From G963674505 sp964575975 (GTDB lineage: Bacteria > Desulfobacterota > Desulfobacteria > Desulfobacterales > SKZT01): a stretch of DNA of 12,813 nt. The notes under the pieces were generated by a model that was not told the origin of the DNA, did no database searches, and saw only the letters and a list, made by a program, of their open reading frames with translations. How positions within the stretch are numbered: position 1 is the stretch's first letter; every line of letters starts with the position of its first letter. The position numbers and the translations under genes were made by a program. Positions 7,681-12,813 of this stretch are shown one piece after another. Where the stretch lies: contig CAZNTU010000159.1 in assembly GCA_964575975.1 (NCBI GenBank), positions 1-12,813 on the forward strand, given 5' to 3'.

Positions 7681-7988
7681 CCGTCTCCCTTCCTTTCCGA
7701 CGCAGCCTTTTCGTAACGGTAAGCCGCGTTGGCGACGAGATAGGACGCCAGCGAACCGGCGTACATCGTGAACAGCCAGACCGCGAAAATTTTCAGTGCC
7801 AGGAACAGCGAGCCCGAAAGAATCATGACGCCCGCCGCGACAAACCCCAGCCCGATGGTGTCCGCCTTGGTGAGAGCGTGCAGGCGCGCGTACACGTCGG
7901 GAAAACGCAGGAGCCCCGCAGTCCCGGCGAAAAAGAAGAAGCACCCGGTTGCGATCAGGACGGCCGCCGCCGTTTCAGACAGGTCCAT
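7677..7988 (-). CDS. mrpG: MrpG/MnhG subunit
   Basis: 103 residues, three membrane helices (about 8-28, 44-64, 67-87). 'GLLRFPDVYARLHALTKADTIGLGFVAAG' (25-53) is the diagnostic MnhG/PhaG motif (usually LRLPDVYTRLHAATKADTLG). MrpG is a small inner-membrane subunit needed for assembly and activity of the sodium/proton antiporter. The ATG at 7988-7986 lies 14 bases inside the end of mrpF, and the stop overlaps the start of the DUF4040 gene as ATGA. Length matches the family. The tail after residue 90 is charged. Confidence 0.94.
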   Translation of the reverse strand: MDLSETAAAVLIATGCFFFFAGTAGLLRFPDVYARLHALTKADTIGLGFVAAGVMILSGSLFLALKIFAVWLFTMYAGSLASYLVANAAYRYEKAASERKGDG

Positions 7989-8271
7989 CCGACGCCTCCT
8001 CGGATTCCGTATCCCGCGCCGGCCGCCATATGCGGCACGAGAACACGAGCAGCGTGACTGCGGCCAGAAGCCCGAGGATCAGCGCGGCGTCCACAAGAGT
8101 CCAAACCTCCTGCAACGCCGAAAGAGAAAGCAACAGGGCCGCGCCGGTCGTGCCCATGAGCTGCACGGCCAAAAGAGCGTCCGCAGGGGTCGGTCCCCGG
8201 CGCACCCGGATCAAGCCGGCCAGCAGGTTGAGGAACAAAAATATGCAGACGGCGGCAAGCAGCCCTTTCAT
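7975..8271 (-). CDS. mrpF: MrpF/MnhF subunit
   Basis: 98 residues, three membrane helices (about 3-22, 33-52, 57-78) and an acidic tail. 'RVRRGPTPADALLAVQLMGTTG' (22-43) corresponds to the MrpF motif usually written GPT..DR..ALD. The first aspartate is kept (Asp31), the arginine is replaced by Ala, and the second aspartate by Gln37. I see these changes directly; their effect on ion coupling is not known to me, and they may mark a subfamily that goes with MrpA-less clusters. The ATG at 8271 overlaps the mrpE stop as ATGA. The product is an inner-membrane subunit of the antiporter. Confidence 0.92.
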   Translation of the reverse strand: MKGLLAAVCIFLFLNLLAGLIRVRRGPTPADALLAVQLMGTTGAALLLSLSALQEVWTLVDAALILGLLAAVTLLVFSCRIWRPARDTESEEASDGPV

Positions 8272-8789
8272 GCCTCTTCCTCGATTTTTTCGCGAAAAAT
8301 CGCGGCAACGCGCGTTTCAAGCTTCGCCGTTGCCGCGACGATCTTTTCCTCCGTCCCGCTTAGCGCGTGAACAACGAGGGCGTCCTCGCCCACCTCGCAG
8401 GTCAACGTCCCCGGCATCAGACTGAGGACATGGGACAGAAAGACCCGGGAGCCAGCCGAGCGAAGCCGCAGCGGATAGTGTACGAAAACTGGTCGGATCG
8501 GAAGGCCCGGCGCCAGCGCTCGCCATGCCACGTCCGCGCCTGCGGCGACCGAACCCCAGACGAACCTGGGAGCGAAAAGCGCGGCTTCGACCAAATCGAT
8601 CCTGCGCAGCGAAAGCGGAAGGGGCAACGCGCGCCTGGCCAAGTACGCCAGGAAAAGAACCGGCCCGGCGAACCAAAGGGAATCGAGACGGCCTTCCACC
8701 AGCAAGAACCAGAACAGTAGAAGCAAAAGGCACCATGGCAGCCACAAGGCCGCCCAGCCACCCGTCTTCCTTTTCGGTTCCTCCTGCAC
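8268..8789 (-). CDS. mrpE: MrpE/MnhE subunit
   Basis: 173 residues, first gene of the operon. Two membrane helices lie near the N-terminus (about 12-31 and 37-53), followed by a cytoplasmic domain. 'LRSAGSRVFLSHVLSLMPGTLT' (108-129) and 'DALVVHALSG' match the MnhE signature (LANSITLTPGTLT... LxVHAL). MrpE is a peripheral membrane subunit needed for full antiporter activity. The start is GTG at 8789: an in-frame stop lies two codons upstream, so no longer start exists. A GGGAG ribosome binding site is about eight bases before it. A candidate promoter lies ~160 bases upstream (8945-8971). Confidence 0.92.
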   Translation of the reverse strand: MQEEPKRKTGGWAALWLPWCLLLLLFWFLLVEGRLDSLWFAGPVLFLAYLARRALPLPLSLRRIDLVEAALFAPRFVWGSVAAGADVAWRALAPGLPIRPVFVHYPLRLRSAGSRVFLSHVLSLMPGTLTCEVGEDALVVHALSGTEEKIVAATAKLETRVAAIFREKIEEEA

Positions 8790-9172
8790 TCGTCAAGCTC
8801 CCTTCCCCGCAAAAACGGCGATCGAATAGATTTTCCGGGAATTGCCTCCGACCGACTTGCGTTTTCTATTCTCGATTTCTGTTCAAGTCGGCAATCAGAA
8901 GGAAAAAAGGATTTCAAATTCGAAGACTCCCGCAATACCAATCGATTATCACGTCCCGAAATCCATATCAACCCGTTTTTCGCGCTGGCCGCGAGGCTCA
9001 TGGTCTAAAAAAATGCGGGGGAGCATGCGTTGCAGAGCCGTGGGCCGCAACCTGGCGGCTTACCCGAACCTTGGAAAATCGAAATTCGTTTCGAGATGTC
9101 TCCTGGCTGCGGCCGACGAACTATTGGAAATGCATTTGCGACGAGCAAAGCCCCTTATCGACGATTTGTGTT
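8790..9172 (-). promoter_or_regulatory. Intergenic region: candidate mrp promoter and inverted repeat
   Basis: I see no credible gene here. On the minus strand TTGATA (8971-8966) and GATAAT (8950-8945) with 15 bases between could be a promoter for the operon. The spacing is short. Between it and mrpE an inverted repeat CCGACTTG (8852-8859) / CAAGTCGG (8884-8891) could form a leader hairpin or a regulator site. The left arm is preceded by ATTGCC and the right arm followed by GGCAAT, which would extend the match apart from a five-base insertion. The rest (8990-9172) shows nothing I can name. Confidence 0.3.
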
Positions 9173-9195
9173 TTAAAGCCCTTTTTCCAGGGCTT
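9166..9195 (-). terminator. Weak terminator-like hairpin at end of DUF4142 gene
   Basis: On the minus strand AAGCCCT (9195-9189), six-base loop, AGGGCTT (9182-9176), then TTTAAAAC. The stem overlaps the last codons and the stop of the DUF4142 gene. The T-run is short, so termination would be weak. Seen directly; its role is inference. Confidence 0.35.
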
Positions 9196-9673
9196 CGGCC
9201 CTCTCCAAATGGCTTTGCAACACAGGAAGGGTTTGGGACACCCAGGACTTGAGTTCCGGATTCTCGACTTTTTCCTCCATTTCCTTGAATTTTTTCACAT
9301 CCTCCTGGTGATCCTCGACCATCATGTTCATGTATTCCCGGTCGAAATCGTCCTGGCTCGCGTCGTTCAGCTTTTGAATTTTCTCCTGGTATTTTTCTCC
9401 CAGTTCGACAGGCATTTCGAAACCTTGCGCTTGGGCTACTGTTTCAAGTTGGTCGTTGGCCTTTCCGTGGTCCATCACCATTTGCTGGCCGAATGCTTTG
9501 ACATCCGGGTTCGATGCCTTTAGGATCGCCACCTGGCCGGCCTGGACTTCGAACATCCCGCCCTGGGCAGCCTTTTCGACAAACTGCGCGTCGGTCTTGC
9601 CTTGCGCCAGGGCCTGCGACGACACGAGCGCGAACAGCGCCAGGATCGGCCATAGAATCATGGATTTTCTCAT
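9173..9673 (-). CDS. Secreted DUF4142 protein
   Basis: 166 residues. A Sec signal peptide is clear: basic start MRKS, hydrophobic core, and an Ala-X-Ala type site around 'SSQALAQG' (residues ~19-26). The mature part is an all-helical DUF4142 domain (ferritin-like fold in this family): 'DAQFVEKAAQGGMFEVQAGQ', 'VKAFGQQMVMDHGKANDQL' and 'FDREYMNMMVEDHQEDVKKF' carry the usual family pattern of FV..A..G...E....A, MV.DH...N and YM..MV.DH...... The function of the family is unknown. It acts in the periplasm or outside. The ATG at 9673 is preceded by AAAGGAGA at good spacing. In-frame readings upstream to 9880 lack a signal peptide and family sequence and are rejected. The gene has its own direction-matching neighbours but no tight coupling. 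Confidence 0.9.
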   Translation of the reverse strand: MRKSMILWPILALFALVSSQALAQGKTDAQFVEKAAQGGMFEVQAGQVAILKASNPDVKAFGQQMVMDHGKANDQLETVAQAQGFEMPVELGEKYQEKIQKLNDASQDDFDREYMNMMVEDHQEDVKKFKEMEEKVENPELKSWVSQTLPVLQSHLERAEALEKGL

Positions 9674-10023
9674 TTTGCGTCTCCTTTCTCGAATTTGACG
9701 ATTTCGGCCTGCCGGAAGTGTCTTGCGTCGGGAGCATCGGAATGGATTAGGCGTTTCCGGAGTCGCGTCGCTTCCGACGAACTGAAAATCTCTTTGGATT
9801 CCCGGCGCATTCGTTGCGTAGAACCGTTCGCAACCCGCCATTCGCCTTGCTTGGTGGAGCTTGGTTTTAGCATAGGCCATTTCGAAGTCCGCGCAGGTCC
9901 GAATCGTTCTTATTTCAGGAAAGCATATTCCCGAGCCGAATATCGATCAATAAGGAGAACGCCGTATTTTAGCCGAACGGAGCACCATATTCGACTGTTT
10001 CGCAGGGGGCGGGTTGACGAAAT
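9674..10023. other. Intergenic region without recognisable gene
   Basis: 350 bases between the DUF4142 start and the rhodanese stop. The strong Shine-Dalgarno AAAGGAGA of the DUF4142 gene lies just inside (about 9680-9688). I found no convincing promoter, terminator, RNA gene or repeat. Minus-strand TATGCT (9874-9869) is the best -10-like hexamer but has no good -35. Confidence 0.5.
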
Positions 10024-10590
10024 TCAAACGACGACCGGACAGCCCGCGTTCAGCCAGGCCTTCATGCCGCCGGCCAGGCTGTGGACGTGCGAGAATCCCA
10101 GCCCTTCCAGAAAACTGGCGGCGATGTTGCCCCTGTAGCCCACTCCGCACATGGCGATGATTTCCTCGTCTTTGGGAAAACCCGGATTCCCTTTCAACAG
10201 TTCAGGCAAGGGATAGTGGATCGCTCCCTGGATGTGGCCCGCGTCCCATTCCGCCTTCGTGCGGACGTCCAAAAGGCGACGGTGGTTGCCCTCGATCTTC
10301 TTCTTGAGGATTTCTGCGGAGATTTGCCACAGGTGCCGGATGGGATAGCCCGCCTCCTGCCACGCCGCGATGCCGCCGTAGAGAAAGCCCGCGACATTGT
10401 CGTAGCCGATCCGGTGAAGGTGCGTAGTCATGGCCTCGTAGGCACCCTCGTCCAGAACCACGAGGACCAGCTCGGCCGCCGGATCGATCACCATCCCGAT
10501 CCAGTTGGCGGTCTGCTTGGCCAGACCGATGTTGACGCTTCCCGGAATATGGACGCCGCCGAACGCCGCAGTGTCCCGGGCGTCCAGCAC
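10024..10590 (-). CDS. Tandem rhodanese fragment (3' part of disrupted gene)
   Basis: The 3' part holds two rhodanese domains. The frame is open from the TGA at 10911-10909 down to 10024, but by my codon reading there is no ATG, GTG or TTG before the GTG at 10590, which lies inside the first domain. It therefore has no natural start of its own. Domain 1 ('VLDARDTAAFGGVHIPGSVNI' ... 'VLVVLDEGAYEAM') lacks the catalytic cysteine and is a pseudo-rhodanese. Domain 2 has 'IIAMCGVGYRGNIAASFL' with the active-site Cys in a CxxGxR-type loop (codon 10149-10147) and the closing 'LAGGMKAWLNAGCPV'. The N-terminal part of domain 1 ('SFPERPKSFSHIIATN') lies upstream of the GTG, next to the inserted element. 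Confidence 0.72.
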   Translation of the reverse strand: MLDARDTAAFGGVHIPGSVNIGLAKQTANWIGMVIDPAAELVLVVLDEGAYEAMTTHLHRIGYDNVAGFLYGGIAAWQEAGYPIRHLWQISAEILKKKIEGNHRRLLDVRTKAEWDAGHIQGAIHYPLPELLKGNPGFPKDEEIIAMCGVGYRGNIAASFLEGLGFSHVHSLAGGMKAWLNAGCPVVV

Positions 10591-10736
10591 GGTGGCCCCG
10601 GCCTCGATGCGAGCTTTCGCCTGGGCGGGGGAAAGGTCCCGGCTGATCGAACATCGCTCCAGAAGGGGCGGCCCCGACTTGTTGGTGGCGATAATGTGGG
10701 AGAAGCTCTTGGGCCGCTCGGGAAAACTGCCGGTAA

Positions 10737-11015
10737 GGGCCTCGGAAAGAATTAAGCATACCGTCGCGCTTGCCGCCGGCCTGTAATTTCTCGCAACATT
10801 GATATTTTTATCTCGTTTTGAAGATCTAAATAAGACTTTATGATTGACAGCCGGGCGCCTCCGCCGGAAGCCGGGATCCGTTTCGCCGTGCGTCGAGGCG
10901 CTCGGCTGTCAATCATAAAGTCTTATCGAGAACTCGGAAGGGAACGAAGCCGCCGACGTTGCGCGCAATATGCCGACAGCAAGAGCTGTGGTAAGATTAT
11001 TTCGTTCCGCAGCCC
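10737..11015. mobile_element. Candidate MITE, 279 bp, inserted in CstB-like gene
   Basis: The element is flanked by TAA at 10734-10736 and TAA at 11016-11018 (target duplication TAA, or TA if one base is counted in the element). Its ends are inverted repeats: left GGGCCTCGGAAAGAATTAAG and right (minus strand) GGGCTGCGGAACGAAATAAT. The first 44 positions align without gaps with 32 identities by my count. The innermost 32 bases of each half (10830-10861 and 10895-10926) are 31/32 complementary. Nearly the whole element is thus one long imperfect palindrome around ~10878. It has no transposase, so it is non-autonomous. A TA or TNA duplication is used by IS630/mariner-like and by some IS5-group elements; I cannot assign the parent. 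Insertion is proven by the host gene: excision restores the frame. Confidence 0.85.
10830..10926. repeat. Inner inverted repeat of the MITE
   Basis: Two 32-base arms (10830-10861, 10895-10926) with a single mismatch (position 10902) surround a 33-base core. Each arm begins ATAAGACTTTATGATTGACA, read inward from its own side. The arms could form a very stable hairpin in single-stranded DNA or RNA. The TGA that ends the middle reading frame (10911-10909) lies in the right arm. Confidence 0.9.
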
Positions 11016-11168
11016 TAAAGGCTTTCTTGAAAGCGCTTTCCTCCATTTGGAGAACCGGGTTGTTGCGCTTCTCGAACCCGATGGTGGAGCTGGACTTGGC
11101 GCTCGTTCCCTTGCCGCAGAGAGACCCCTCGCCGTGGGGGAAAACCTCCAGGCTGTCGGGCAATCGGC

Positions 11169-11678
11169 CTAGCTTACGGTAGAGGAACCGTAAAGGTTGT
11201 CCACCTGCTCCTCGATCAACTCTTCCCCCACCAAGTCCGGCCGCCCGACGTCGCCCACGAACATGCAGTCGCCGGTCAGAACCAGCCAAGGGTCCTCGCT
11301 TCGGGACCGGTCCGTGACCAGGATCGACATGGAATGGGGCGTGTGCCCCGGAGTCTCGAGCATTTCGAGCCTGGCGTTGCCGAACTCGAACACGTCCCCC
11401 TCCTTGACTGCTTGGTGGTCGAGTTCGACCGGGGAACCCTCCATGAAACAAATCCTGGCCCCGGTTCTCGACTTGAGTTCCATGTTTCCGCTCACGTGGT
11501 CCGCGTGGACGTGAGTCTCGAACACGTGCGTGATCCGCATGTCGTTCTTGCGGGCAAGATCGATATATTCCCCGACGTCCCGCTTGGGATCCACCACGCA
11601 CGCCACCTTTGCCATTGGACAGCCGATCAGGTACGACAGGCAACCCATTCCCTCCACGGCAATCTGTTTGAAATACAT
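11169..11678 (-). CDS. N-terminal MBL-fold persulfide dioxygenase fragment
   Basis: The 5' part of the disrupted gene still forms an open frame of 169 residues. It has 'THVHADH' (His56, His58, Asp60, His61), 'PGHTPHS' (His112) and 'TGDCMFVGDVGRPDL' (Asp137). His56, His112 and Asp137 are the expected mononuclear iron ligands of the ETHE1/persulfide dioxygenase group, and 'FVGDVGRPDL' is typical of that group rather than of glyoxalase II. The last five residues (after 'DNLYG') are out of frame because of the one-base deletion. The fold lacks its C-terminal part ('LYRKLGRLPDSLEVFPHGEG'), so a product from this frame is unlikely to work. The ribosome binding site AGGAGGGG is strong. If the deletion is a sequencing error, this fragment would extend to the stop at 10909. 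Confidence 0.8.
   Translation of the reverse strand: MYFKQIAVEGMGCLSYLIGCPMAKVACVVDPKRDVGEYIDLARKNDMRITHVFETHVHADHVSGNMELKSRTGARICFMEGSPVELDHQAVKEGDVFEFGNARLEMLETPGHTPHSMSILVTDRSRSEDPWLVLTGDCMFVGDVGRPDLVGEELIEEQVDNLYGSSTVS
11184..11185 (-). other. One-base deletion (frameshift) in CstB-like gene
   Basis: The minus strand reads GACAACCTTTACGGTTCCTC. Family proteins have 'DNLYGSLY.KL' here, which needs one more C (GGT TCC CTC TAC). The following codons in the shifted frame give 'LYRKLGRLPDSLEVFPHGEG', exactly the expected continuation. Because it lies in a short C-run, a sequencing error cannot be excluded. Confidence 0.8.
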
Positions 11679-11880
11679 TACGGCCCCTCCTGCTTGAATG
11701 TTGACGGACGGCCCTTCGCGGTTCCGAACGAACGCGTTCGGAATTCAAAGAACCAAACGGTTTGCGATACCCGCGTCCCGGCGAGGATCGTCCCGAAGCG
11801 CGGAGCGACGACGGATATGAGCATAAGCTCGAAATTGATTCGGCGGCCGATCGGCGTCAAGGGAGACTTGGAAAATGGCT
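11679..11880 (-). promoter_or_regulatory. Upstream region of CstB-like gene with two palindromes
   Basis: A 22-bp inverted repeat, TTCCGAACG (11722-11730), four bases, CGTTCGGAA (11735-11743), lies about 44-65 bases before the ATG. A second palindrome, CAAAC-G-GTTTG (11754-11764), lies 10 bases further upstream. Both suit dimeric repressor sites, and persulfide genes are often controlled by CsoR/CstR or ArsR-type sensors, but neither site matches a consensus I can cite. I found no convincing -35/-10 pair. Confidence 0.4.
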
Positions 11881-11899
11881 GATCGCAACGGATTCGGAA

Positions 11900-12660
11900 G
11901 AGCCCTGAAAGGGGGCGACATACAAGCCCAGGGCGAAACCCTCGTCGTCATACACAAAATCGCATTCCGAAAAATCGCAGTCCTGTTTCAAAATGCCCGA
12001 TTCGACAAAGTCTATTTTTATGTATCCCCTTCAGGGAAAGAAACCCGTGTTCGGCAGTCCCCAGGGTGGCGCTTCGCTCTACCCTGGGCTGTGATATCAA
12101 ACCCCTTCGGGGTATCGGCCGGTCGGAAAACGTCGGCGGCAAGCGAAGTCTTGTTGCTGTCGATATTTCGGGTCTTTTGCGGAACCGGCGACCGGCGTCG
12201 CGGTTCGAAGCCCCGAAACGGGAAAAGTCCCGAGAGCGGTTTCGGGACACCCCCAAAGGATCGAATGTCACAGCCCAAGGCCGGTGAAACGACACACGGG
12301 GCCGGCCGATTCCCCTTACCCTGAAAGGGTAGAATATCAAAGCCCAGGGTCGAGCGGAGCGCCACCCTGGGTTGGCGATGCTACGGGAATCCTTACCCTG
12401 AAAGGGTTGCATAGTTTGTGTGCAAGGATGAGGGCGAAACCCTGGGATCCCGAGGCTCCGGGTCGCGCAAGCCCTGAAAGGGCGCGACATAATGAACGCG
12501 GTCGTATGTCGCGCCCTTTCAGGGCTTGAAATACCTTGCGGCTCTCTGGCCCCCAGGGTTTCTCCATAGGCTTGTATGTCTTGCGCTTTCAGCGCGCCTT
12601 TCCCGGATTTTGACGCGAATGCGCCTTCGAGGATATGGGGAGAATATCCATTGTCACACC
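11900..12660. repeat. Array of REP/BIME-like palindromic repeats
   Basis: Gene-free stretch built from two recurring palindromes. Type A is CCCTGAAAGGG: 11903-11913, 12319-12329 and 12396-12406, again in the paired unit 12468-12528, and degenerate at 12025-12036. Type B is CCCAGGGT with ACCCTGGG: 12060-12067/12081-12088 and 12343-12350/12364-12371, with degenerate copies near 11927, 12431 and 12551. Linkers such as GACATACAAGCCCAGGG and ATATCAAAGCCCAGGG recur. ACCCCTTCGGGGT (12101-12113) is a further hairpin. Left of ~12490 most units run in one direction, right of it the units are inverted. The spacing is irregular, so it is not CRISPR. Repeats of this kind are often mistaken for small genes. 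No REP-associated transposase is in the window. Confidence 0.85.
12468..12528. repeat. 24-bp perfect inverted repeat at centre of the array
   Basis: Arms 12468-12491 and 12505-12528 are perfect complements over 24 bases and are separated by 13 bases. Each arm contains the type A unit (GCCCTGAAAGGGC) followed by GCGACATA. This is two head-to-head REP units, the classical BIME arrangement, and is the best conserved pair in the array. In RNA it would form a long stable stem. Confidence 0.92.
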
Positions 12661-12733
12661 CCGTGCCGCGCTCTTTCAAGTCTCCCCCAAATCCGTTGCA
12701 ATCAGTAAAAATCAATAACGGCCCCGCTTTAAC

Positions 12734-12761
12734 TTGACATTGTAAACTTAACGGGTAGCAT
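12734..12761 (+). promoter_or_regulatory. Candidate sigma70 promoter for a gene beyond the window
   Basis: TTGACA (12734-12739) is a perfect -35 hexamer. Sixteen bases on, TAGCAT (12756-12761) matches four of six -10 positions. It lies just after the repeat array and points towards the right edge. No gene starts before the end of the window. Confidence 0.4.
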
Positions 12762-12813
12762 GCCGAATTTATCGACCCGTGCGGTTGGAGGGCGGTGCAA
12801 TTCCCCCCTTGAG
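12750..12813 (+). promoter_or_regulatory. Structured leader, possibly start of a cobalamin-type riboswitch
   Basis: ACGGGT (12751-12756) can pair with ACCCGT (12775-12780). Near the edge, GGTGCAATTCC fits the conserved GGTGNAANTCC segment of cobalamin riboswitches, flanked here by GGG and CCC that can pair. The usual GGGAA box before it is not present in standard form, and the later boxes would lie outside the window. A structured leader is likely; the cobalamin assignment is weak. Confidence 0.2.

Larger units (their letters stand above)
10024..11678 (-). pseudogene. CstB-like persulfide dioxygenase-rhodanese gene, disrupted
   Basis: The remains encode a metallo-beta-lactamase persulfide dioxygenase, a rhodanese domain without catalytic cysteine, and an active-site rhodanese, the order seen in CstB. 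Such proteins oxidise low-molecular persulfides in the cytoplasm with iron and oxygen and handle sulfite/thiosulfate. Two lesions are visible. One base is missing in the C-run near 11184-11185: adding a C turns '...DNLYGSSTVS*' into 'DNLYGSLYRKLGRL'. A 279-bp element (10737-11015) plus a duplicated TAA splits the linker. The middle piece 'FPHGEGSLCGKGTSAKSSST' is read in the same frame as the rhodanese part, and only one stop (TGA, 10911-10909, inside the element) separates them. Removing 282 bases rejoins 'SAFKKAF' to 'TGSFPERP' in frame. The repaired protein has 457 residues, near the ~440 of CstB. AGGAGGGG lies just before the ATG at 11678. Confidence 0.88.

Noticed and set aside
8525..9523. 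Plus-strand frame of 332 residues across mrpE, the intergenic region and DUF4142
   Set aside because: It crosses two well-supported minus-strand genes and shows no coherent domain.
10840..11172. Small plus-strand gene inside the inserted element
   Set aside because: It runs through the palindrome and into the opposite strand of the MBL gene, without motifs; the element appears non-coding.
11900..12660. CRISPR array
   Set aside because: Units are palindromic, of two kinds, unevenly spaced and in both directions, with no cas gene.
11875..12715. Several open frames in the repeat array on both strands
   Set aside because: Their proteins only translate the repeats (recurring ALKGRDI, AQGETL and similar). 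Such frames are a familiar annotation artefact.
12790..12813. tRNA 3' end (T-arm-like GGTGCAATTCC)
   Set aside because: The T-loop would need GGTTC; no acceptor, D or anticodon arms fit upstream.

Overview
The window comes from a moderately G+C-rich bacterial chromosome and looks Gram-negative. The translations have ordinary bacterial Shine-Dalgarno starts, one gene carries a Sec signal peptide, and both ends hold REP-like palindromic repeats. I cannot name the phylum with confidence. Such repeats together with a MrpA-less Mrp cluster are reminiscent of Desulfobacterota, Planctomycetota or Nitrospinota-type genomes, but that is an impression and not a measurement.

Layout. (1) Positions 1-55 hold a short palindromic repeat. 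(2) 301-1584 (+) encodes an orphan radical SAM protein with a long upstream leader. (3) 1625-8789 (-) is one tightly coupled nine-gene operon. In transcription order it is mrpE, mrpF, mrpG, a DUF4040/MbhD-type subunit, an MbhE-MrpB fusion, mrpC, and three paralogous NuoL/M/N-type antiporter subunits. Seven of the eight junctions are overlaps of 1 to 14 bases, six of them of the ATGA, GTGA, TGATG or 8-base type; the eighth is a 4-base gap. There is no full-length MrpA and no hydrogenase or quinone-module subunit. (4) 9173-9673 (-) encodes a secreted DUF4142 protein. (5) 10024-11678 (-) is a disrupted CstB-like gene (metallo-beta-lactamase persulfide dioxygenase, pseudo-rhodanese, rhodanese). 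(6) 11880-12660 is a gene-free array of REP/BIME-like palindromes. (7) The last ~90 bases look like a promoter and a structured leader for a gene beyond the window.

How the genes work together. The nine mrp/mbh-type products should form one membrane complex that couples proton and sodium movement across the inner membrane. The three antiporter-like subunits stand in for the MrpA/MrpD pair. The C-terminal part of MrpA is present as separate pieces, as in the archaeal Mbh complexes. The CstB-like protein would have oxidised sulfane sulfur (persulfides) and is unrelated to the antiporter.

Main discovery. The CstB-like gene is split by a 279-bp near-palindromic element (10737-11015) flanked by TAA/TAA. 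It behaves like a previously unrecognised MITE. Removing the element and one TAA restores a continuous, in-frame, family-typical protein sequence. A separate one-base deletion near 11184 also breaks the frame, so the gene carries two independent lesions. The reconstructed protein is 457 residues long, close to CstB.
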